Positions 5,747-11,653 of a stretch of 11,653 nucleotides of DNA are shown in pieces. Both the position numbers and the translations under genes were made by a program. Each line of letters opens with the position of its first letter. Within the stretch, counting starts at the first letter, position 1. Below the pieces are notes generated by a model, which was given only the letters and a program-made list of their open reading frames with translations, made no database searches and was not told the DNA's origin. This stretch comes from Proteobacteria bacterium UBA2383 (GTDB lineage: Bacteria; Pseudomonadota; Gammaproteobacteria; Competibacterales; Competibacteraceae). Location: NCBI GenBank assembly GCA_002343485.1, contig DDST01000150.1:1-11653 (forward strand). The letters run 5' to 3'.

Positions 5747-7999
5747 CTACGGTACTGCCTCCTCCTCGGCAATCTCCACTTGTAAATCACCATCGCGCAC
5801 CGTAACGGCTACGTGTCCGCCATTCACCAGCCGGCCGAACAGCAGTTCTTCGGCCAGACGGCGCTTGATGTTCTCCTGAATAATCCGTGACATGGGGCGT
5901 GCGCCCATCTTGGGATCATAACCACGCTCAGCCAACCAGACTCGTCCTTCGGCATCTACTTCCAAAGAGACTTTCTTAGATTCCAGTTGGGCTTCCAGCT
6001 CGATCAGGAATTTGTCCACTACTTGCGCGATGGTCACCGGAGTCAACGCCTTGAATTGAACGATCGTGTCCAGCCGATTACGGAATTCCGGTGAGAACAT
6101 CCGCTTGATGGCCTCCATACCATCACTGCTGTGATCCTGGCTGGTGAATCCAATCGAAGGCCGGTCCATCAGCTCCGCGCCGGCATTCGTAGTCATGACG
6201 ATGATGACATTGCGGAAATCGGCCTTGCGGCCATTATTGTCGGTCAACGTACCGTGATCCATAACCTGTAACAACAGGTTGAATACGTCCGGATGGGCTT
6301 TTTCGATTTCGTCTAGCAGCAACACCGCATGAGGATGCTTGAGAATAGCGTCTGTCATCAGTCCGCCCTGATCGAAACCGACGTACCCCGGGGGGGCGCC
6401 AATCAATCGCGAGACGGCATGCCGCTCCATATATTCCGACATATCGAAGCGGATCAATTCGATACCCATGATCTTGGCCAGTTGCCGGGTTACTTCGGTT
6501 TTACCCACACCGGTCGGTCCAGCGAACAGAAAATTGCCAATCGGCTTTTGTTCATTGCCCAGCCCAGCCCGCGCCATCTTGATCGCATTAGCCAGCGTAT
6601 CAATCGCCTCGTCCTGACCAAACACCACCAGCTTCAAATCCCGTTCCAGATTGCGTAGTGTATCCTTATCCGACGACGATATTGTCTTCGGCGGGATGCG
6701 GGCCATCTTGGCGATGATCGTCTCGATATCCGTGACATTGATCAGTTTTTTTCGCTTGGCAGCGGGCAGCAGCCGCTGACTAGCGCCAGCCTCATCAATG
6801 ACATCAATAGCCTTGTCCGGCAGATGGCGATCATTGATATAGCGGAACGACAGTTCTACTGCCGCACGCAGCGCCTTGTCAGCATATTTGACATCATGGT
6901 GATCCTCAAAGCGCGTCTTAAGGCCACGCAGGATTTGATAAGTTTCTTCGATAGACGGCTCAACCACGTCAATCTTCTGAAAGCGCCGGGCCAGCGCCCG
7001 ATCTTTCTCGAAGATGCCACGGTATTCCTGATAAGTCGTCGAACCAATACACTTCATCTCGCCGGAAGCCAGCATTGGCTTGATCAAATTCGAGGCGTCC
7101 ATCACCCCGCCCGAGGCAGCTCCCGCACCGATGATTGTGTGAATTTCGTCAATGAACAAGATAGCGTTGCGCTCCTTGCGCAACTGCGCCAGCACTGATT
7201 TCAGCCGCTTTTCAAAATCGCCCCGATACTTGGTACCTGCCACTAGCGCACCCAAATCGAGCGCGTAAATCGTAGCGTGGCGCAGTACATCCGGTACTTC
7301 ACCATCGACGATCATCTTCGCCAGACCCTCCGCAATAGCGGTCTTGCCCACGCCAGCCTCACCAACAAACAAGGGGTTGTTCTTGCGCCGGCGACAGAGA
7401 ATCTGAATCGTGCGCTCAACTTCTTCGCGGCGCCCGATCAGAGGATCAATACGCCCCTGTCTGGCCAATTCATTGAGATTGGTTGCAAAATTTTCCAATG
7501 GCTTGGCATTTTGCTGATTTTCGCCATTCTCCTCCGGTGAGGAAGCTGCGGAATCCTGCTCTTCAGCGACCTTGGAAATACCATGCGAAATGTAATTCAC
7601 GACATCCAGCCGGCTAATTTCCTGCTGCTTGAGAAGAAATACCGCCTGCGATTCCTGTTCACCAAAAATCGCTACCAGCACATTGGCGCCGGTGACTTCC
7701 TTGTTGCCAGAGGATTGAACATGCAACACCGCCCGCTGCAACACCCGCTGGAACCCAAGTGTCGGCTGGGTTTCGCGTGGATCATCCAGCGCCAGCAATG
7801 GTGTGTTTTCGCGAATAAAAACTTGCAGATCGCGTTTCAGTTTATCCAAATGGGCGCCGCAAGCCCGCAATACCTCCACCGCGGCTGGATTGTCCAGCAG
7901 CGACAGGAGTAAATGCTCCACGGTCATGAATTCATGGCGCCGGTCCCTTGCCTCGCGAAACGCGAGATTGATCGAGAACTCCAGATCCTTGCTTAACAT
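5747..7999 (-). CDS. clpA: ATP-dependent Clp protease ATP-binding subunit ClpA
   Basis: The product is 750 residues (E. coli ClpA is 758). This AAA+ unfoldase feeds substrates to ClpP in the cytoplasm. The N-domain (about 1-145, with RHEFMTVEHLLLSLL) binds ClpS. D1 has Walker A GEAGVGKT (213-220) and Walker B LFIDEI (281-286). D2 has Walker A GPTGVGKT (494-501) and Walker B LLLDEIEKAHP (560-570). The substrate-gripping pore loops include KYRG (257-260) and GYVG (538-541). The ClpP-docking loop is I616-G617-F618, distinguishing it from ClpB, which lacks this loop; the long ClpB middle coil is also absent. The ATG at 7999 has AGGTG 6 bases upstream; the GTG at 8008 is in frame but lies within that site. 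It ends in TAG. It lies 36 bases after clpS and is surely co-transcribed. A ClpP gene is not in the window. Confidence 0.97.
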   Translation of the reverse strand: MLSKDLEFSINLAFREARDRRHEFMTVEHLLLSLLDNPAAVEVLRACGAHLDKLKRDLQVFIRENTPLLALDDPRETQPTLGFQRVLQRAVLHVQSSGNKEVTGANVLVAIFGEQESQAVFLLKQQEISRLDVVNYISHGISKVAEEQDSAASSPEENGENQQNAKPLENFATNLNELARQGRIDPLIGRREEVERTIQILCRRRKNNPLFVGEAGVGKTAIAEGLAKMIVDGEVPDVLRHATIYALDLGALVAGTKYRGDFEKRLKSVLAQLRKERNAILFIDEIHTIIGAGAASGGVMDASNLIKPMLASGEMKCIGSTTYQEYRGIFEKDRALARRFQKIDVVEPSIEETYQILRGLKTRFEDHHDVKYADKALRAAVELSFRYINDRHLPDKAIDVIDEAGASQRLLPAAKRKKLINVTDIETIIAKMARIPPKTISSSDKDTLRNLERDLKLVVFGQDEAIDTLANAIKMARAGLGNEQKPIGNFLFAGPTGVGKTEVTRQLAKIMGIELIRFDMSEYMERHAVSRLIGAPPGYVGFDQGGLMTDAILKHPHAVLLLDEIEKAHPDVFNLLLQVMDHGTLTDNNGRKADFRNVIIVMTTNAGAELMDRPSIGFTSQDHSSDGMEAIKRMFSPEFRNRLDTIVQFKALTPVTIAQVVDKFLIELEAQLESKKVSLEVDAEGRVWLAERGYDPKMGARPMSRIIQENIKRRLAEELLFGRLVNGGHVAVTVRDGDLQVEIAEEEAVP

Positions 8000-8035
8000 A
8001 CTCAACACCTCGAATCGCGCTGGGTGATTTCGGAC

Positions 8036-8362
8036 TTAGGCTTCTTCCATGGTGCATAACAACGGATGCTGGTGTCGGCGGGAAAATTTATTCACTTGCG
8101 CCACCTTAGTTTCCGCAATATCGTGCGTGTAGACCCCACACACTCCATGTCCGCGAGTGTGGACATGCAGCATGATCTCCGTCGCTTTCTCCCGGGTCAT
8201 CGCGAAAAAGTGTTCGAGAATCCGCACCACGAAATCCATGGGAGTATAGTCATCGTTGAGCAGAATCACCTTATAGAGGGGTGGCTGCTTGAGCGCGGGC
8301 TTCGCCGGTTCAACGACGAGATCGCGATCGTGATCAGGGGACGATGAATATTCCTTGCTCAT
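8036..8362 (-). CDS. clpS: ClpA adaptor protein ClpS
   Basis: The product is 108 residues (E. coli 106). ClpS captures proteins with bulky hydrophobic N-terminal residues and hands them to the ClpA N-domain, while blocking some other ClpAP substrates. The core PPLYKVILLNDDYTPMDFVV (27-46) holds the N-degron pocket residues N36-D37-D38 and M42. MLHVHTRGHGVCGVYT (64-79) supplies H68. The family ending HPLLCTMEEA is intact. Residues 1-25 are the usual flexible arm needed for delivery. I chose the ATG at 8362: the frame is open to 8431, but the extra 23 residues do not resemble the family. The gene precedes clpA in one transcript. The cold-shock-like cspD gene often found beside clpS is not here; the neighbour is the M42 remnant. 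Confidence 0.96.
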   Translation of the reverse strand: MSKEYSSSPDHDRDLVVEPAKPALKQPPLYKVILLNDDYTPMDFVVRILEHFFAMTREKATEIMLHVHTRGHGVCGVYTHDIAETKVAQVNKFSRRHQHPLLCTMEEA

Positions 8363-8456
8363 GGCGTTAGCACTGCATCTGTCGAAGGGATAGGGTTCGA
8401 GCGTCCAGCGGCGACTACAAAACCCTGCCACCGCTCGTCGCCGGGTTGATATTTAG

Positions 8457-8484
8457 ATAATACGCAGTCCACAAGTTTCCTCAA
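8457..8484 (-). promoter_or_regulatory. Candidate sigma-70 promoter for clpS-clpA
   Basis: On the minus strand TTGAGG (8484-8479, four of six to consensus) is followed after 16 bases by TATTAT (8462-8457, five of six). It lies in the 140-base gap between the M42 stop and the clpS start and would give a leader of roughly 85-90 bases. It is the best promoter-like match in that gap, identified by eye only. Confidence 0.4.
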
Positions 8485-8502
8485 GGGTGTGGACGCGAAT
8501 CA

Positions 8503-9612
8503 TCAGGTTCCCGGCGCGGGAAAATCACCCATTGGACCGAGTGGCTGCGCATCCCGTTGAAACAGCGGCTTGCTCTGCACATAGGAGAGCAGCAACTCGC
8601 CCAAGGCCATCAACGAATCGATATGGGTGCGTTCGTAGCCGTGGGAAGCGTCCAGCGCAAAACAAGTAAGGGCAGTACGGATATCATTACCGGCTTCCAG
8701 CGCTGCTGCCGCATCGCTGCGATAGTAGCGAAACACGTCTCGGCTATGTTCAATATCATGCACCTCGCACAAACTAAGCAGGTGCCGAGTCAAATACCAA
8801 TCGAAGGGACCTGATGAGTCCTGCATAGCGATAGTGACCCCATATTCACAGGTATTCTGTCCTGGAGCAATGGTGCCGTTGTCGATGGAGACCAGCTCCG
8901 CCACACCGCCATGCAGGATATGCGAGGCGCCAACGCCGACTTCCTCAGAAATGGTAAACAGCAAATGGCAATCCACTGGCAGCCGGATGCCTCCATGCCG
9001 CACAGCTCGGGCCACCGTCAGCAGCACTGCAACACCGGCCTTGTCATCCAGATGGCGGGCGTTGATAAAGCCGCTGCTGCTGATTTCCAGTTGCGAGTCA
9101 ATGGCGATCGTGTCGCCAATGTTGATGCCTAATGCCTGGAGGTCTCCGGGACAATTACAACGTTCATCGACGCGCAATTCCAGATTAAACCAACTGCTTG
9201 GTTGAGTATCAACCTCTTCATTAAAAGTGTGGCCGGAAGCTTTACATGGCAAGAGAGTGCCGCGATAGCGCCAGCCGCCGTCACAATAGATAGTAACCCG
9301 CGCGCCTTCGGCGAAGCGCGCCGACCAGGTTCCGATCGGCACGACGTCCAGCCGGCCGTTGGGTTTTAATTACTTGACCATTGCACCCAGCGTATCCAGG
9401 CGGGAGACGATGGCCCGATCCGGGCTATGGCGTGCGCCTTCCAGATCAGCGCGAATGGCCCCGCGCCGGGTCAGGCTGAAGGGAATATCCAGCGCCATCA
9501 GTTCCAGGCACACCATATGCACCACTTCGTCAGTCATGCCGGAGGGGCTGTGTGTCGCCAGCAATCGGCTCATGATATCCAGCAGATAGCTTTGATCGAG
9601 AAGAGTCTGCAT
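8503..9612 (-). pseudogene. M42-family peptidase of the NAGGN cluster, broken by a nonsense codon
   Basis: Read through one stop codon, this is a 369-codon M42 metallopeptidase of the type clustered with N-acetylglutaminylglutamine amide genes (TIGR03106-like). The frame continues across TAA at 9370-9372: SRLDTLGAMVK, stop, LKPNGRLDVVPIGTWSARF. The stop is probably a GAA or AAA codon changed by one base. Downstream catalytic features are intact: the bridging ligand region HLDDKAG (D189), the base and metal ligand in ISEEVGVGAS (E223/E224), SIDNGTIAP (D244) and THID (H330). The first metal ligand, normally His in the H-x-D motif, is Arg at codon 71 (CGC, 9400-9402). The start ATG shares its A with the TGA of ngg, so the two were translated together. 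An 80-residue first fragment could be made; the remainder would need reinitiation, for which a GTG at 9342 is available. Nonfunctional is the likeliest reading; a sequencing error could explain the stop but would not explain the Arg. Confidence 0.85.
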
Positions 9613-10590
9613 CAGGGTTCGATCCGGGAATGAGGAAAGAGAAGATCGACGAAGCGTTGCGCGGTAGGTTGCGGTTCATGATTAGCCAATCCCGGCCGTT
9701 CATTGGCTTCGATAATCGCGTACTGTTCGCCAGCCAGATCGGGAACCATGAAGTCGAAACCCACCACGGGAATTTCCAGGGCGCGGGCAGCTTGTTCAGC
9801 GACATCCCGTAGATGCGGATGCAGTTGGCCGGTCACATCATGGATCGTGCCGCCGGTATGCAAATTGGCGGTTTTGCGCACCCGCAAGCGCTGACCCGCA
9901 GGGAGTATGGAGTCCAGCGAGTAATCAACGGATTCGATGCAACGCAAGGTCTCTGTATCAAGTGGAATGCAGCTCTCGCCGCCGGTAGCGGCCTGACGCC
10001 GGCGGCTTTGTTTCTCAATCAGGGTACGAATGTTCTGCTGGCCATCGCCGGTAATCTCTGCGGGACGGCGCGTAGCGGCGGCAATCACCTGGTAACCGAT
10101 GACGATGATGCGCAGATCCTCGCCCTCCACCATTTCCTCGACGATCACGTCATCGCAGAAGCGCTGGGCGGTGGTGATAGCCGCCTCAACCGTGTCCAGG
10201 GTGCGCAAATCGACCTGGACACCATGACCTTGCTCCCCACGCGCCGGTTTGACAACAACCCGCTGATGGCGGGCCAGAAAGTCCCGAACGGTTTCTGGAT
10301 CGTCTGCGGGAATCTGCGCTGGCATACCTAATCCAGAGTCAGTCAACATGTTGCGAGTCACTCGCTTGTCATCGCAGCGGCTCATAGCGATCGCTGATGT
10401 TAACTCGGACAGGGACTCACGGCAGGTGATGCTGCGTCCACCCTGGCTCAGACGAAAATAGCCATGATGCGCATCCAGAATATCTACGGCAATGCCGCGC
10501 CGACGGGCTTCATCGACAATGATGCGTGCGTAAATGTTCAAATCGCTGTAGCGGTCGGGACCTACGAACAGCTTCTCATTAATCGGATTT
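9612..10590 (-). pseudogene. ngg: ngg 3' part: ATP-grasp half of N-acetylglutaminylglutamine synthetase, cut by an IS
   Basis: This is the C-terminal part of the bifunctional enzyme that builds N-acetylglutaminylglutamine, later amidated to the osmolyte NAGGN. Full-length relatives (TIGR03103-like) are about 550-580 residues with a GNAT acetyltransferase first and an ATP-grasp ligase second. About 325 codons remain. The coding signal begins abruptly at the insertion-sequence edge with NPINEKLFVGPDRYSDLNIY, which is internal family sequence, so the N-terminal half lies beyond the element, outside the window. Numbering from TTG at 10541, visible ATP-grasp features are VVVKPARGEQGHG (K98), VIVEEMVEGEDLR (133-144), TANLHTGGTIHDVT (224-237, as in cyanophycin synthetase), VGFDFMVPD (D263) and AIIEANERPG (E278, N280). 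That TTG lacks a ribosome binding site. The TGA overlaps the M42 start. The ATP-grasp residues look intact, so disruption seems to come from the insertion alone. Confidence 0.85.
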
Positions 10591-10607
10591 GGCTCAATAT
10601 GGATTCC
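10591..10607 (+). repeat. Left terminal inverted repeat of the IS
   Basis: GGCTCAATATGGATTCC here is the exact reverse complement of 11637-11653. Beyond 17 bases the two ends agree only in part for about seven more positions. It abuts the ngg remnant at 10590. Confidence 0.95.
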
Positions 10608-10622
10608 AGTCAGTTTGCCCCG

Positions 10623-11551
10623 TTACGCGACCAGGAGTTCCAAAAGGGGTCTGAGCAAGCCTTTGCCCCGGATGCAGGTGTTATGCACGAACTGAAAGAA
10701 GCCCAGGTAGAGCGGCAGTTTCTCTTGCGAAATGCCGCGATGAGGCCGCAACCACGAGCGCAGCAAGGACCAGAATCCCTCAGCGGTATTAACATGGACT
10801 TCATAAAAACCGTCACGGTCCTCATCGCGGGCGTATTCCCCCCGGCTATGGCAGACCGTTCGATGGTCAAACCCCCACTCGGGCAGGCGATGGTAAATGT
10901 CCTACTCGTCGGTATACACCCGCGTTCCCGGCGCGATGAACCGCTCAATCAGCGGACGGATCGTGGCCTGCTAGACGTTTTCGAGCATCCGCACGACGAC
11001 CGCCCCGCCTCGCTGGATCATCCCGAAGATCGGGGGTTTTTCATTCTCCAAGGTGCCGCGCCCGCGCGTACCCTTCAAGCGTCGCCGCCGCCCCCAGCGG
11101 CCTTTTTTTTGACGGCCTCCGGATGTCCCTTATGCCCGGCCACAATATAGACCTCATCGCATTCCACTTCCCCCACCAAAATCGGTTCCGGCTGGCAAGC
11201 GACCATGCCTTCTCGCAACTGCTCAGTCATCCGCTGTACGTCGTCCGGGTTTAACCCCAACTCCTGGGCAATCTGGACATTGGATAGGTTCAACCCCATG
11301 AAATACAAACACAAGATCCACACCCGCAGCGGTTGATGATGGCCCGCCAATACCGTTCCCGTCAAATCATCAAAATGGCGCTGGCAACCTTCGCAGCGAT
11401 ATTTCTGTCGTGCCCGTTGGGTGGTATCACGCCCCTGCTTCGTGATCGCCGTCGCGCCACAATGGGGACAACAAACCCCGTCGGGCCACCGTAACTGACG
11501 GACCGTTTCGTAGCACTTGGCGTCATCCAGCAAATTTTGGAGGTTGATCAT
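10623..11551 (-). pseudogene. IS1595-family transposase, frameshifted with two in-frame TAG codons
   Basis: The N-terminal part (ATG 11551 to the TGA at 11075-11077) has a zinc ribbon (C28-x2-C31 and C53-x2-C56), a helix-turn-helix-like stretch (NVQIAQELGLNPDDVQRM), and the first DDE aspartate in VECDEVYIVAGHKGHP (D132). At a run of eight A (11110-11103) the frame is lost. In the -1 frame the family sequence resumes as KGRWGRRRRLKGTRGRGTLE, then IFGMIQRGGAVVVRMLENV, TAG (10973-10971), QATIRPLIERFIAPGTRVYTDE, TAG (10904-10902), DIYHRLPEWGFDHRTVCHSR, and HVNTAEGFWSLLRSWLRPHR, ending at TAA 10625-10623. With one extra A the frame would be 310 codons. The first TAG replaces a likely Gln and the second a likely Tyr. 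The slip site contains A AAA AAG, a classic -1 frameshift heptamer, but the TAG codons argue for simple decay. A TTG at 11557 is an alternative start. Confidence 0.88.
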
Positions 11552-11636
11552 CGGCAAGGCTCGTCGGTCGCAGCGTTTCGGAACTCTTTCAGTCTAGCCC
11601 CCAATCTCCGCCAGAGCGCACTATGCTCAACAGTCC

Positions 11637-11653
11637 GGAATCCATATTGAGCC
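11637..11653 (-). repeat. Right terminal inverted repeat of the IS, at the window edge
   Basis: GGAATCCATATTGAGCC is the perfect inverted partner of 10591-10607. The 85 bases between it and the transposase start (11552-11636) show no other feature; they should hold the transposase promoter, but no good -10/-35 pair was found by eye. The window ends exactly on the last base of the repeat. Confidence 0.95.

Larger units (their letters stand above)
10591..11653 (-). mobile_element. IS1595-family insertion sequence, complete end to end
   Basis: The element is 1063 bp, within the range for this family, bounded by perfect 17-bp terminal inverted repeats at 10591-10607 and 11637-11653. It carries one transposase reading frame on the minus strand with a zinc ribbon and an ISXO2-like DDE domain. 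Its left edge falls inside ngg. The family normally makes 8-bp target duplications: one copy would be TCGGATTT (10583-10590), and its partner would start just after the last base of the window, so it cannot be checked here. The transposase is damaged, so this copy would need enzyme supplied from elsewhere. Confidence 0.9.

Noticed and set aside
8363..8431. Upstream extension of ClpS to 8431
   Set aside because: The extra 23 residues are not family-like and would run into the promoter gap; the ATG at 8362 matches known ClpS length.
10610..10948. 112-codon minus-strand frame inside the IS
   Set aside because: The family-conserved transposase sequence runs in a different frame over the same bases; this frame has no recognisable motif.
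10902..10973. TAG reassignment to an amino acid
   Set aside because: The clpA gene ends in TAG at its normal C-terminus, and no other gene here contains an internal TAG, so the transposase stops are best explained by mutation.
10464..11150. 228-codon plus-strand frame across the ngg/IS border
   Set aside because: It is antisense to the recognisable transposase and ATP-grasp sequence and crosses the insertion boundary, so it is a shadow frame.

Overview
The window looks like a gammaproteobacterial chromosome segment of moderate GC. The grounds are a clpS-clpA pair beside infA, a ClpA carrying the ClpP-docking IGF loop, a DsbB, an MtgA with an N-terminal membrane anchor, and the ngg/M42 genes of the N-acetylglutaminylglutamine amide (NAGGN) osmolyte cluster. 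A genus cannot be named from sequence alone. Genes are dense, with no gap over 300 bases, and no RNA gene or CRISPR array was seen.

Layout. (1) 1-262: a leader with one doubtful 48-codon reading frame (68-214). (2) 263-3195, plus strand: a membrane protein joining a two-HKD phospholipase D/cardiolipin synthase-like half to a VTT (TVP38/TMEM64/DedA-type) half, translationally coupled through TGATG to an endonuclease/exonuclease/phosphatase (EEP) family protein. (3) 3184-5300, minus strand: a compact run of flavodoxin-like protein, mtgA, SelT/SelW/SelH-type CxxC protein and dsbB. It mixes thiol/flavin redox with cell-envelope functions. (4) 5447-5665, plus strand: infA, starting at TTG. (5) 5747-8362, minus strand: clpS-clpA, the N-degron adaptor and its unfoldase, tail-to-tail with infA. 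(6) 8503-10590, minus strand: the remains of a NAGGN osmolyte locus. (7) 10591-11653: a complete IS1595-family element with perfect 17-bp terminal inverted repeats. Its right end is exactly the last base of the window.

The main story is decay at the right end. The insertion sequence sits inside ngg, cutting the ATP-grasp half (in the window) from the expected N-terminal acetyltransferase half (outside it). The downstream M42-peptidase gene has an in-frame TAA at codon 81 and an Arg where the family's first metal-ligand His is expected. The transposase is itself damaged by a -1 frameshift in an A8 run and two in-frame TAG codons. Unless the lesions are sequencing errors, this copy of the osmolyte locus appears to be non-functional.

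No clearly undescribed system was found. The most useful observations are the decaying osmolyte locus, the exact insertion-sequence boundaries, the PLD-VTT fusion coupled to an EEP gene, and the TTG start of infA.
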